Below, piece after piece: positions 1 through 8,311 of a DNA stretch of 40,869 nt. The position numbers and the translations under genes were made by a program. Position 1 is the stretch's first letter; every line of letters begins with the position of its first letter. The stretch is from Acidobacteriota bacterium (GTDB taxonomy: Bacteria > Acidobacteriota > Terriglobia > Bryobacterales > Bryobacteraceae), in NCBI GenBank assembly GCA_016213775.1, contig JACQZR010000148.1:1-40869 (forward strand), given 5' to 3'. The notes below the pieces were generated by a model that was not told the origin of the DNA, did not search any database, and saw nothing but the letters and a program-made list of their open reading frames with translations.

Positions 1-165
1 GCCGTCATCCTCGGCCGTGCCGACGAAGCCTACGAAGCCCTCAGCGCCGCCATCGCCAACCGTGCCCCCGAGTGCCTCAGCATTCCCTTGGAACCCCGCC
101 TCGATCCTCTGAGAAAGGACCCGCGCTACGCCGCCGCCCTCCTCCGCATCGGCGCGGCAAAATAA
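1..165 (+). CDS. C-terminal end of a TPR-type protein (5' partial)
   Basis: Reading frame 1 is open from the first base to a TAA at 163-165 and encodes 54 residues. The end, with a DPLRKDPRYAALL stretch, is the usual final segment of TPR-containing winged-helix/TolB regulators and of kinase-TPR proteins common in acidobacteria; the regulator at 37776-39656 ends in a similar way (LRSDPRWALLLRKM). The ADEAYEALSAAIANR stretch fits a last TPR helix pair. The start and any effector domain lie outside the window, so the exact role cannot be named. It converges on the prepilin-like gene that ends at 183. Confidence 0.6.
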   Translation, partial: AVILGRADEAYEALSAAIANRAPECLSIPLEPRLDPLRKDPRYAAALLRIGAAK

Positions 166-182
166 CGCGGGCCCGGCTTCCC

Positions 183-1247
183 TTAGAACTGATACTGCAA
201 CCGCAGCATCATGCCGATCGTCTCCGCCCCCAATGGGCTGACCAACGGCAACGGTGGCTTCGCACCCGCATCCAATGCACTCTGGAAAGCTGCGATCGCC
301 GCCGTCTCAGCCTGCTTGTTACCAGCCGCCGCGGCCGATTCCGCCTGCTGCAAAAGCCCGATGAGCCGCGACTCAAACGAAGCATCCGCCACGAAGTACC
401 GCGTCAGATTCGCCAGTTCCCCGTAGCCGAACAACGACAACACGTTCGGACCCGCGTCATTCGGTGCAACTATCCCGGGAATGCGATCCAACCTCTCTCC
501 GTAAGCTCCAAGCTGGAAATCTTCCTTCAGCCCATCCGCCAGGGACCGCATGATCGACCGCACGGACCCGTCCACCATCACTACTTGCATTCCACCCAGG
601 GCACTCGCAAAACTCACCTTCCCGTCCGGCCCTTTCAGCGGTAACGCAACTTGTCCAGCCGTCCCCGGCGTCGCAATGTACTGGGCTACCCGCTCCAACC
701 CCGTATACGTGTTCGTCCCGCTGAGCACCAGCCGGCCCAGCCCGTTCATCGCCACCGCCCCGCGCGCCTTCACCTTCGCCATCATCTCTGCCCGTGCCGC
801 ATCCGCGCCCGGCGTCGGTGTGAACTGCACTTGTACTCCGCCGTCGCGCGTCCCAAAAGCATACGCGGTCTCCGAACCTGTCACACCCGCCACCGGGTTC
901 ATCACCAGCGTCCATCCATTGGGCCCAGCCGTGTAAGAGGACGCCTTGTACCCGTCCACTTCCCCATTCGCCGGGAATCCAGCCGCTGTCATCGCTGCAG
1001 CCAGCGTCTCAGGCAGCTTCCTGTACGTGGAATCATAGTTATGGATGGCCAGCCCGATCTGTTTCAAATTGTTGGCACACTGCATCCTCGCCGCTGCTTC
1101 ACGTACCTTCTGAATGGCAGGCAGCAGCATTCCGACCAACACCGGCACCGTAGCCATCACCACCAGCAGCTCAATCAATGTGAAACCGCCCTCCTTACGG
1201 CGGCGCTCCAAAACCGCCGCCTCCGCCATCATCGTTGTTCTTTTCAT
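183..1247 (-). CDS. DUF1559-type prepilin-like protein (type II pseudopilin N-terminus)
   Basis: Exported fibre-type protein with a class III (prepilin) leader. A basic leader ends in GG, followed by FTLIELLVV with the conserved Glu at mature position 5 and a hydrophobic helix, then [24 protein letters not shown], the hallmark of the DUF1559 family. A VDGSVRSI segment near residue 240 resembles the DG tail motif of these proteins. The length, 354 residues, is normal. I place the start at ATG 1247 rather than the further upstream ATG at 1286 because AGAGGAAAG lies about 5 nt before 1247. A prepilin peptidase would be expected to process it, but none is in the window. DUF1559 proteins are abundant in Planctomycetes and some acidobacteria and mostly lack a proven function; assembly into a pseudopilus is inferred. 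Confidence 0.85.
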   Translation of the reverse strand: MKRTTMMAEAAVLERRRKEGGFTLIELLVVMATVPVLVGMLLPAIQKVREAAARMQCANNLKQIGLAIHNYDSTYRKLPETLAAAMTAAGFPANGEVDGYKASSYTAGPNGWTLVMNPVAGVTGSETAYAFGTRDGGVQVQFTPTPGADAARAEMMAKVKARGAVAMNGLGRLVLSGTNTYTGLERVAQYIATPGTAGQVALPLKGPDGKVSFASALGGMQVVMVDGSVRSIMRSLADGLKEDFQLGAYGERLDRIPGIVAPNDAGPNVLSLFGYGELANLTRYFVADASFESRLIGLLQQAESAAAAGNKQAETAAIAAFQSALDAGAKPPLPLVSPLGAETIGMMLRLQYQF

Positions 1248-1466
1248 TTTTCTTTCCTCTTTGAATTTTGATTTTCCGGATTCCATTTTCCGGTTCGCCT
1301 TTGTGTGTGCAGCGGCGACCGCAAGACGGTCAAAACGGCTGCTTCAAAAAGCCCAACAGACTTCCTACAAATTCCCTACATCCGCCTTTCCAACAACTTG
1401 CGAAGCTGCGAGTTCTTCTCGCCGCATTCCCCCAAATTCCCCTCGATCCAACCCATCCAAAGGATG

Positions 1467-1472
1467 TAAAAT
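1467..1472 (+). promoter_or_regulatory. Candidate -10 element of the kinase-sigma operon
   Basis: TAAAAT ends 6 nt before the GTG at 1479, so transcription would begin at or next to the start codon and give a leaderless mRNA. No convincing -35 is visible 16-18 nt upstream, so this is only a candidate. The AAGGATG further upstream is about 12 nt from the GTG and would be a poor ribosome binding site. Confidence 0.3.
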
Positions 1473-1478
1473 TCCTCT

Positions 1479-4172
1479 GTGGGTGCTGCCTGGGATCGGG
1501 TCGTACAAATCTTCGAAGCCGCGCTGGACCAGCCTGCCTCTGTGCGTGCCGCGTTCCTCGATCGGCAATGCAACGGCGACGCCGGCTTGCGCCGCGAAGT
1601 CGAATCCCTACTCGCTCACGATGACGCGGGAAACACGTACCTGGAGTCCGCCGTTGCCGCCGCCGCCGAAACCGCGCAGGGCCTCCACACCGGAGAACGC
1701 ATCGGCGGCTACGAGATCGTCCGCGAAATCGGCCGTGGCGGAATGGGTGCTGTCTATCTTGCCGTCCGCGCCGACGATACCTTCCGCAAACAGGTCGCCC
1801 TCAAGATCGTCAAGCGCGGCATGGACTCCGACTTTGTCCTCGCCCGCTTCCGCCAGGAACGTCAGATCCTCGCTGGCCTCGAACACCCCTCCATCGCCCG
1901 CCTCTACGACGGTGGAACTACCGCCGACGGCCGCCCCTTCCTCGTCATGGAATACGTCGAAGGGATCTCGGTTTCCGCTTATTGCAAGGAGCAGAACCTC
2001 CCGCTCCCCGAGCGCCTCAGCCTCTTCGTCCAGGTCTGTGGCGCAGTCGAAGCCGCCCACCGCCGCCTGATCGTCCACCGCGACCTTAAACCCACTAACA
2101 TCCTCGTCAACGCCAACCGCGAAGTGAAACTCCTCGACTTTGGCATCGCCAAACTCCTCAACGAGGATCTCTCCGAAACCGCGGCCCTCACCCAAACCAC
2201 CATGCGTCTGCTCACTCCCGAGTACGCCAGCCCCGAGCAGGTCAGTCAAGCCCCCATCACCACTTCCACCGATATCTACGCCCTCGGACTGGTCCTCTAT
2301 GAGATGCTCACCGGCGAGCGGGCCCACAAGATTCGCGACCTTAGCCCCGGCGCCTGGGAACAATGGGTGCTCGAAACCGAGCCCGCCAAACCAAGTTCCA
2401 TCGCCGGCCCGTTCCCCTCACAACTTCAGGGCGACCTCGACAACATCATCGGCAAGGCGCTGCGCAAGGAACCCGAACGCCGCTACCTCACCGTTCAGGA
2501 ATTCCGCGACGACATCGAGCGCTTCCTCAAGGACGAGCCCATCTCCGCGCGTCGTGACACCATCTCCTATCGCGCCGGCAAGTTCGTCCGGCGTCATCGC
2601 GTGCCTGTCATCGCCGCCGCGCTGGTTGCCGTCAGCCTCATCGCCGGGGCTGCCGTCGCCATTCAACAGGCCCGTATTGCCCAGGAGAACGCCGCCCGCG
2701 CCGAACGCCGTTTCGCCCAAGTCCGCACCCTCGCCAAGACCCTTCTGTTCGATCTCGATGCAAAGATCCAGAACCTGCCCGGCAGCGCTCCTGCCCGCGA
2801 ATCCCTCGTCAAAACCTCGCTCGAGTACCTCGACAGTCTCAGCAAGGAATCCTCCGGCGACCTTACTCTTCAGGCCGAGCTCGCCGAAGCCTACCTCCGC
2901 GTGGCCAACATTCAAGGCGGTCAGTACAAGGCCAACCTCGGACGCACGCCCGAAGCCGAACAAAGTCTCAAGAAAGCAGTGGCGCTGCAACAAGCCCTCG
3001 TCGCCGCGAACCCCAACGACACCAACCACTCGCTCGCGCTTGCCAAAACGTTGCTCGCCGTTTCCGACATGGATGAAAAGCGCGGAGGTTCCGCTACCGG
3101 TTCCCTTGATGAGGCCATCCTCCGTGTCGAAGCGGCCAACAAAACCTCTCCCAATAACGCCACCATTCAGAAGATGCTTGCAGAGGCTTACTCACACGCT
3201 TACGGCCGGTACTTGAATCGCAACCTCCCTCGGGCCTTGGACTCCGCAATCCGCTCGCTCACCGCCGCCGAAGAAGCCGAGCGTCTCGAAGCTGGCAAAC
3301 ACCTGGTCGCCTTGTACGGCGCGCGACTCCGCGCCGGCCGTACCTACCTCCGCCAGGGCGATCCCGTCAAGGCACGCACCACGCTCCAACTTTCCCTCAA
3401 TACCTTGCAGCAGATCCTGGCCACGGACCCTCTCAACACCAAGATGAACCGCGAGCGCGCTTTCTCTCGCCAGCAGCTATCCCGTGCCCTCGCCAGCCCG
3501 CTCAACGCCGCTGGCCCCGATCTCAAAGCGGCCGCGGCCCGTATCGACGAAGCCATCGACATAGTCCGTGCGCTCGAGAAAACCGACGAGGGCAACGTCC
3601 TCCGCTTCTTCGACGTCTGCGCAATGGAGACCGAGGCGATCGTCCTCCAATCCGAACTCGATCCGCGCCGCGCCCTGCAACACGAAGCGCGCGCCCGCCA
3701 GTACATCGATACCTATCTCAAGCTCGAACCCAATCACGCCTACGCCAAAACCGTCCCCGTCGAGATCGACCTCGAAGTCTCCCGCGCCCATGTCCGCCTC
3801 AACAACTGGCGCGAAGTGGACCGCCTCATGACCAACGTCCTCACCGCCCGCGCAAAGCGTCCAGCGCTCCGCAACGTGGAGTTCTTCAGCCGCCGCGCCC
3901 GCGCCCGTGCACTGCTCGCCCGCCCTACTGAAGCCGCCGCCGACGCGGACATTGCCACGAAAGCTCTCACGCAGGCCCCGCTCAAGGAAATTGAAGTACG
4001 CGACATCTTCAACATCGCCGCGAGTTGGGCCGACATCGCCGCCACACGCCGCGCTCTTGCGCAATCCGATCTCGCCGCCGCCGCGCTCTCCCGCCGCAAA
4101 GACGTATTCGCTGAGATCCGGAGTCGAGGTTTCCGCTCCTCCTACATTGATAAGCTGGAGGCTCAACCGTGA
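1479..4172 (+). CDS. Pkn-type serine/threonine protein kinase with TPR sensor region
   Basis: Membrane-anchored Hanks-type kinase of 897 residues. The N-terminal helix (about 1-50, WDRVVQIFEAALDQP) is the usual cap of acidobacterial kinases that pair with ECF sigma factors. The kinase domain runs from about 77 to 350: glycine loop GRGGMG (85-90), VALK lysine near 109, HRDLKPTN at 200-207, DFG at 220-222, and PEYASPEQ in the activation segment. One membrane helix follows at about 375-395, then roughly 500 residues with TPR-like helical repeats, probably a periplasmic interaction domain. GTG 1479 is preferred because translation from it gives the family's normal N-terminus. Its TGA overlaps the GTG of the sigma gene (GTGA), so the two are translationally coupled, and the kinase probably modulates that sigma factor. 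All catalytic residues are present. Confidence 0.93.
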   Translation: MGAAWDRVVQIFEAALDQPASVRAAFLDRQCNGDAGLRREVESLLAHDDAGNTYLESAVAAAAETAQGLHTGERIGGYEIVREIGRGGMGAVYLAVRADDTFRKQVALKIVKRGMDSDFVLARFRQERQILAGLEHPSIARLYDGGTTADGRPFLVMEYVEGISVSAYCKEQNLPLPERLSLFVQVCGAVEAAHRRLIVHRDLKPTNILVNANREVKLLDFGIAKLLNEDLSETAALTQTTMRLLTPEYASPEQVSQAPITTSTDIYALGLVLYEMLTGERAHKIRDLSPGAWEQWVLETEPAKPSSIAGPFPSQLQGDLDNIIGKALRKEPERRYLTVQEFRDDIERFLKDEPISARRDTISYRAGKFVRRHRVPVIAAALVAVSLIAGAAVAIQQARIAQENAARAERRFAQVRTLAKTLLFDLDAKIQNLPGSAPARESLVKTSLEYLDSLSKESSGDLTLQAELAEAYLRVANIQGGQYKANLGRTPEAEQSLKKAVALQQALVAANPNDTNHSLALAKTLLAVSDMDEKRGGSATGSLDEAILRVEAANKTSPNNATIQKMLAEAYSHAYGRYLNRNLPRALDSAIRSLTAAEEAERLEAGKHLVALYGARLRAGRTYLRQGDPVKARTTLQLSLNTLQQILATDPLNTKMNRERAFSRQQLSRALASPLNAAGPDLKAAAARIDEAIDIVRALEKTDEGNVLRFFDVCAMETEAIVLQSELDPRRALQHEARARQYIDTYLKLEPNHAYAKTVPVEIDLEVSRAHVRLNNWREVDRLMTNVLTARAKRPALRNVEFFSRRARARALLARPTEAAADADIATKALTQAPLKEIEVRDIFNIAASWADIAATRRALAQSDLAAAALSRRKDVFAEIRSRGFRSSYIDKLEAQP

Positions 4173-4723
4173 ACCCGCAAGTCACTCAGCTCCTGAATCA
4201 GTGGAAAGAAGGCGACGAAAGCGCCCTCCAGCAGATCACCGGACTCCTCTACCCCGAGCTGAAGCGCATCGCTTCGTCCTACTTGAGCCGCGAGCGCACA
4301 GGCCACATCCTCCAGACCACCGCGCTCGTGAACGAAGCCTACATCCAGTTCGGCGGCCTCGATACCGTCAGCTTCCAGGACCGCACGCACTTTCTCGCCC
4401 TCGCCGCGCGTATCATGCGCCAGATCCTCGTCCAGCACGCCCGCGCCTCCAATGCCGCCAAGCGAGGTGGCGAATGGAAACGGATCGAGCTCGAGCCTGG
4501 TGTCGAAGGCCTTCCCGATTCCGATTCCGCCATCCTCGACATTGACGAGGCCCTCAGCGAATTCGCCCGCGTCGACCCCGACCGCGCCCGCGTCGTCGAG
4601 CTCCGCTACTTCGGCGGTCTCACCGTTGACGAAATCGCCGCCGCCCTCGGCTCCAGCGCTTCCACCGTTACTCGCCAGCTCCGCGTCGCCCATGCCTGGC
4701 TCCACCGCTACCTCAGCAAGTAG
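4169..4723 (+). CDS. ECF-type RNA polymerase sigma factor (TIGR02999-like)
   Basis: 184-residue sigma factor directing RNA polymerase to a small regulon. Region 2 is seen in the first 95 residues (YPELKRIASSYLSRER, LVNEAYIQF, LAARIMRQILVQHAR). Region 4 is in the last 55 (ARVVELRYFGGLTVDEIAAALGSSASTVTR), a clear helix-turn-helix for -35 recognition. The sequence style matches the ECF group known to sit beside Pkn kinases in acidobacteria and planctomycetes. GTG start at 4169 overlaps the kinase stop by 4 nt. No anti-sigma gene is adjacent, consistent with control by kinase phosphorylation rather than by a membrane anti-sigma factor, although this is inference. Confidence 0.93.
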   Translation: MNPQVTQLLNQWKEGDESALQQITGLLYPELKRIASSYLSRERTGHILQTTALVNEAYIQFGGLDTVSFQDRTHFLALAARIMRQILVQHARASNAAKRGGEWKRIELEPGVEGLPDSDSAILDIDEALSEFARVDPDRARVVELRYFGGLTVDEIAAALGSSASTVTRQLRVAHAWLHRYLSK

Positions 4724-4859
4724 TCCATGCTAAACGCTGACTCCTGACACTGGCGTTCTCTTGCCCATCTCTATCGCTGTTCTGTATAGTTGTATACGGT
4801 ATACCCGATGAAGACATACTCGCCGGATCCGCTCCTCGCAATCCGCTGTGAATAGTTCC

Positions 4860-4900
4860 AGCTCCCGCAAGTCTCGAAGCGCTATTTTGAGCGCTTGCAT
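4860..4900 (-). pseudogene. Remnant start of an ADOP/MacB-like permease gene
   Basis: Immediately downstream of the PadR remnant, GGGAGG lies about 8 nt before an ATG at 4900, and the first codons read MQALKIALRDLR. This resembles the start of MacB/FtsX-type permeases in these genomes (a conserved ALRxLR segment before the first membrane helix). After about 13 codons the similarity stops: no hydrophobic helix follows. The call rests on a short match and on the PadR-permease gene order seen again at 8201-5174. Confidence 0.35.
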
Positions 4901-4939
4901 TTCGCCGCCTCCCGAACGTGTCTGCCGCCAGTTCTGACG

Positions 4940-5110
4940 ATTGCCGCATCCGCGCCGCCTCCGCCACCTTCCGGCCGAATGCAGTGATCCGGTAGTAGCG
5001 GCGCGCATCTTGCTGATCGACCCGTAGACCACACCCGGCACCAGCCTCAACTTGCCGTCCGAGCGCGCCGCAATCTCACGTTTAATGGCTTACCCGTGCC
5101 GCCACGTCAT
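4940..5110 (-). pseudogene. Decayed PadR-family regulator
   Basis: Starting from ATG 5110 the frame reads MTWRHG, then a TAA at 5092-5090 where PadR proteins have the Tyr of the HGYAI motif, then AIKREIAARSDGKLRL, VPGVVYGSISKM, which is the normal PadR winged-helix core. The segment that should follow (about 25-30 residues, the wing) is missing, and the text resumes in another frame as RRYYRITAFGRKVAEAARMR, the conserved PadR end of the DNA-binding domain. A nonsense codon plus a deletion with frameshift make this a dead gene. Its position ahead of a permease-like start suggests a lost PadR-permease pair. Confidence 0.75.
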
Positions 5111-5173
5111 CTCGATCGGTTGTGGACATACTAGTACATAATGCGGCATAGTAGTCCGCGCGTCTATCGGACG

Positions 5174-7861
5174 CTATTCCGCCCGCAGCGCCTCTATCGG
5201 ATCCACCGTCGCCGCCCTCCGCGCCGGCACCCAACTCGCCACCAGCGCCGCCATCACCAACACCGCCATAATCCCGGCATACGTCCACACATCCACCGGA
5301 CTCACCCCGAACAACAGCGTTTGCAGTAGTCTCGTAGCGCCCAGGGACGCCACCGCGCCAACCACCGCCCCAATCCCCGCCAGCCTCAGCCCTTGCTTCA
5401 CAAACATCCCCGTCACCCCTGCCACTGGCGCACCCAGCGCAATCCGTATCCCGATCTCCTTCCGCCGCTGCGCCACCGCATACGCCACCACACCGTAAAT
5501 CCCCACTACTCCCAACACCAGCGCCATCATACCCGCCACCGCCAGCAACATCAGCACGAATGCACTCCGCGCCATCGACTTCCGGTACACCGACTCGAGC
5601 GTCCGCACATTCGCCAGCGGCAGATTCCCGTTCACCTCTCGCAGCGCCTGCCGCAGCTCGTCCACAAATCCCACCGTACCGGCCCTCGGACTGCGAACCA
5701 TGTAGTCAACATTGCGCGGCACGCTCGCCGTTCCGTCGCGGCGCTTCTGCATCAACGGCCAGTAGACGATCGCCGGCGCGCGCCGCGTCACTCCGTCATC
5801 CCGCAGGTCCGCCACCACACCAATCACCTCCCTCCACGGCGAGCTCGGTGAAATGCGAATCCGTTTCCCAACCGCGTCACGGGCTCCGCTCCAAACCTCC
5901 CTCGCCATGTTCTCCGAGATCAGGGCCAACTCGGCGCCTCTGTATATCTCCTCCCACGAGAAATCCCTTCCGGCGACAAAACGGCTACCCGTGGCCGCAA
6001 CCCATCCTGGGGACGTCGAGCGCATGCTCCGCACCGGCGGCAATTTCCCGGCGCCCAAATCGACACCCTCGGCGTAGACCGGATTCGCGCTCCCGCCCTG
6101 CATCGGCGGCGCCGTTGAGATGTTTACCGCCGAAACTCCCGCCACTCCTGCGAACTTTCGTAGAATCGCCTCCTCCATCCGCAGCACCTGCTCCGGAGCG
6201 CTCACTTGCGCCGACGGTATGCTGACCCGCACCATCTGCACCTGCTCCGCGCCGCTGAACCCGGGGTCCACGCTCCGCAGCGCCTGCACCGTTCGCAGCA
6301 TCAGCCCGGCGCCAGTCAGTAGCACCATCGCCAACGCTACTTGCATCACAAGCAGACTCTGCTGTGTTGCGTGGCGATCTTTGCTCAACGTAAACGATCG
6401 CCCTCCAGCACTAACGCCGGCGCTCCTTCGCCGCGGCGCATACCTCCACACCGGCACCAGCCCAAACAGGATCCCCGCCGCAACAGAAATCACCGCCGTA
6501 AATGCCACTGTCCTCTCATCCAGCGCAATGGAGCCGAGGCGCGGAAGCTGAGGGATGCTCGAATTCGCCACCCACCGCACCGCCGCAGAGCAGAATACAA
6601 GTCCGATCAAACCACCCGCCATTCCCAACAGCACGCTCTCCGTCAGCAGGTCCCTGGTGATCCTTCCCCATCCTGCTCCCAGCGCTTCGCGCACGGCCAG
6701 TTCCTGCTGTCTTCCATCCGCGCGCACCAGCAGCAGATTCGCCACGTTCGCGCACGCAATCAACAGCAGTAGCCCTACCGCTCCCATCAAGACCCAAATG
6801 CTCTTTCCGACATCGCCGATCAAGTGATCTTTCAAAGAGCGAAGCCTCGGGCTGATCCGCGCATCGGCAAACGCGTTCGCCGTAAACCCCGGATTCATGG
6901 GAAACTTCTTCTCCGCCAGAAGCAGACATCGCGCCACATCCGCATTGGCCTGGTCCACCGTCACTCCTGGCCGCAATCTCGCAATCCCGTCTTCGCTGAA
7001 TTGGATCAGCAGAACCTCTTCTCGACGCAACCGTCTCGGCACAACCAGCGAGATCTTCTCGTCCAGAAACTCGAACCCGCGCGGCAGCACGCCGATCACA
7101 GTGTGCGCATTTCCATCCAGAATCATCCGCTGCCCGATCGCCCCGGCGGACGCGCCAAAGCGCTGCCTCCAGTACCCGTCCGACAGGATTACTGTGCGAT
7201 CGTTCTTCACGTCCCCATCTGCTTCCGTAAAGCCACGCCCAATCGCGGGCTGCACTCCCAGCACATTCAGAAAACTGTGCGTGACAAACAGCGTCGGCGC
7301 TTCCTCGGGATCGCCCAACCCCGTCACCGTCGATCGGTTCCCATTCCAGATGGCGACATCCTCAAATACGCGCCCGTCCTCGCGATAGGTGTAATACAGC
7401 GAGGGGGCCATCTTCAGATCTCTGAGGTTGATCCCCGGCGCGGTGTGCCACAAGGCAACAAGCCTCTCGGCGTGCGGATAGGGCAACGGCTTCACCAACA
7501 CCCCATCGATCACGGCGAAAATCGTCGCCGTTGCTCCAACCCCCAATGCCAAAGTGGCAACCGCCGCCACTGCAGACCCAGGGTTCTTTCTCAGCCTGCG
7601 CAACGCGTACCGGCAATCGTCCAGCACCTGTGTCACCGCCACCTCCCAACCGCCATCTCGCACTTCCTCTCGCACAACCATCGTGCTCCCCATCTCCAGC
7701 CGTGCCGCGCGCAACGCCTCCTCCGCGCTCACCCCCCGCGCCTCATAAGAGCCGGCGAGTTCCCGCAGATAGTGATTCGCCTCGTCCTCCACGTCCCGAT
7801 CGGCGCCCGCGCGCCGGGTCAACACCCGCAGTCCATGCCGCACCTGCCGCCAGAGGGACAT
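5174..7861 (-). CDS. ADOP-family ABC transporter permease (MacB/FtsX-like)
   Basis: 895-residue membrane protein of the acidobacterial ADOP family. Residues 1 to about 80 form the short cytoplasmic permease-prefix domain (VEDEANHYLRELAGSYEARG). A first helix near 100-120 (ATLALGVGATATIFAVIDGVL) precedes a MacB-type periplasmic domain. Helices then follow near 365-385 (LMGAVGLLLLIACANVANLLL), 415-440 and 455-475. A second periplasmic domain and a C-terminal FtsX block (EIGIRIALGAPVAGVTGMF, followed by two helices) complete the double-module layout. No ATPase is encoded nearby, so an ATPase encoded elsewhere would be needed; the transported substrate is unknown. ATG 7861 lies 4 nt after the PadR stop, so the two form an operon repressed or controlled by PadR. 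Confidence 0.9.
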   Translation of the reverse strand: MSLWRQVRHGLRVLTRRAGADRDVEDEANHYLRELAGSYEARGVSAEEALRAARLEMGSTMVVREEVRDGGWEVAVTQVLDDCRYALRRLRKNPGSAVAAVATLALGVGATATIFAVIDGVLVKPLPYPHAERLVALWHTAPGINLRDLKMAPSLYYTYREDGRVFEDVAIWNGNRSTVTGLGDPEEAPTLFVTHSFLNVLGVQPAIGRGFTEADGDVKNDRTVILSDGYWRQRFGASAGAIGQRMILDGNAHTVIGVLPRGFEFLDEKISLVVPRRLRREEVLLIQFSEDGIARLRPGVTVDQANADVARCLLLAEKKFPMNPGFTANAFADARISPRLRSLKDHLIGDVGKSIWVLMGAVGLLLLIACANVANLLLVRADGRQQELAVREALGAGWGRITRDLLTESVLLGMAGGLIGLVFCSAAVRWVANSSIPQLPRLGSIALDERTVAFTAVISVAAGILFGLVPVWRYAPRRRSAGVSAGGRSFTLSKDRHATQQSLLVMQVALAMVLLTGAGLMLRTVQALRSVDPGFSGAEQVQMVRVSIPSAQVSAPEQVLRMEEAILRKFAGVAGVSAVNISTAPPMQGGSANPVYAEGVDLGAGKLPPVRSMRSTSPGWVAATGSRFVAGRDFSWEEIYRGAELALISENMAREVWSGARDAVGKRIRISPSSPWREVIGVVADLRDDGVTRRAPAIVYWPLMQKRRDGTASVPRNVDYMVRSPRAGTVGFVDELRQALREVNGNLPLANVRTLESVYRKSMARSAFVLMLLAVAGMMALVLGVVGIYGVVAYAVAQRRKEIGIRIALGAPVAGVTGMFVKQGLRLAGIGAVVGAVASLGATRLLQTLLFGVSPVDVWTYAGIMAVLVMAALVASWVPARRAATVDPIEALRAE

Positions 7862-7865
7862 CGCT

Positions 7866-8201
7866 TCAAACCTCGGCCTTCAACAACCGTTCGATCGCCG
7901 CCGCCCGACGGTTCCAACTCGCCGTCTCGATCTCCAGTTGCTTCCGCCCCGCGCGAGTAAGCCGGTAATATTTCGCACGTCGCGAATTCTCCGTCTCCCC
8001 CCATTCCGAATCCAGCAACCCCTCCCGCTCCAAACGCTGGAACGCCGTCAGCAGTGACCCCGGATTCACTTTGAACACCCCACGCGAAATCTGTTCAATC
8101 CGCCGCGCAATCCCGAACCCATGCAGCGGCTCCAGACTCAGCGTCTTCAAAATGAGCATGTCCAGGGTCCCCTGAATAACGTCCGTGTCCTGTGGTTCCA
8201 C
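7866..8201 (-). CDS. PadR-family transcriptional regulator
   Basis: 111-residue winged-helix regulator. Conserved PadR segments are all present: GTLDMLILKTLS, HGFGIARRIEQ, VNPGSLLTAFQRLEREGLL (recognition helix region) and RRAKYYRLTRAGRKQLE (wing and following helix). A C-terminal helix for dimerisation ends the protein. The start is GTG 8201; it sits 6 nt behind a -10 hexamer, so the mRNA is probably leaderless. It heads a two-gene operon with the ADOP permease. Such regulators usually repress their own operon in response to small hydrophobic ligands; the ligand here is unknown. A palindrome overlaps the -35 box. Confidence 0.92.
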   Translation of the reverse strand: MEPQDTDVIQGTLDMLILKTLSLEPLHGFGIARRIEQISRGVFKVNPGSLLTAFQRLEREGLLDSEWGETENSRRAKYYRLTRAGRKQLEIETASWNRRAAAIERLLKAEV

Positions 8202-8207
8202 CAGCTC

Positions 8208-8236
8208 AGAATAGTTCCGCTCCTCTTGACTGTCAA
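8208..8236 (-). promoter_or_regulatory. Sigma-70 promoter of the padR-permease operon
   Basis: On the minus strand TTGACA (8236-8231) and TATTCT (8213-8208) are separated by exactly 17 nt. The -10 ends 6 nt before the GTG at 8201, so the start point falls on or beside the initiation codon. This is the best-formed promoter in the window. Confidence 0.75.
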
Positions 8237-8255
8237 GATGTGATAGTCAAGATGT
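8225..8255. promoter_or_regulatory. Candidate PadR operator (palindrome plus direct repeat)
   Basis: CTTGAC-T-GTCAAG at 8225-8237 is a perfect inverted repeat covering the -35 box of the padR promoter. Its right half is also part of a direct repeat: GTCAAGATGT occurs at 8232-8241 and again at 8246-8255. Binding here would block RNA polymerase, as expected for PadR autorepression. That PadR is the protein that binds is inferred from position. Confidence 0.5.
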
Positions 8256-8266
8256 TACATTTGCCG

Positions 8267-8277
8267 CCCCCCCCCCC
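8267..8277 (+). repeat. C11 homopolymer tract
   Basis: Eleven consecutive C residues lie between the padR control region and the ankyrin gene, 35 nt before that gene's ATG. Tracts this long are prone to slippage. Here it would change promoter or leader spacing rather than a reading frame. Confidence 0.7.
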
Positions 8278-8311
8278 GGGCCCCGCTATCCTTGTATCAA
8301 TCGAGGATGCT

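Larger units (their letters stand above)
4724..5173. other. 450-bp gap holding gene remnants
   Basis: No intact gene is supported here. The minus strand contains the decayed PadR reading frame (about 4940-5110) followed by the ribosome binding site and first codons of a permease-like gene (about 4860-4900), both described separately. The remaining part (4724-4860) shows no recognisable coding signal. Confidence 0.6.

Noticed and set aside
4713-5050. Minus-strand open frames of about 85 and 106 codons read as genes
   Set aside because: They are two frames of the same decayed PadR and permease sequence; neither is a complete protein.
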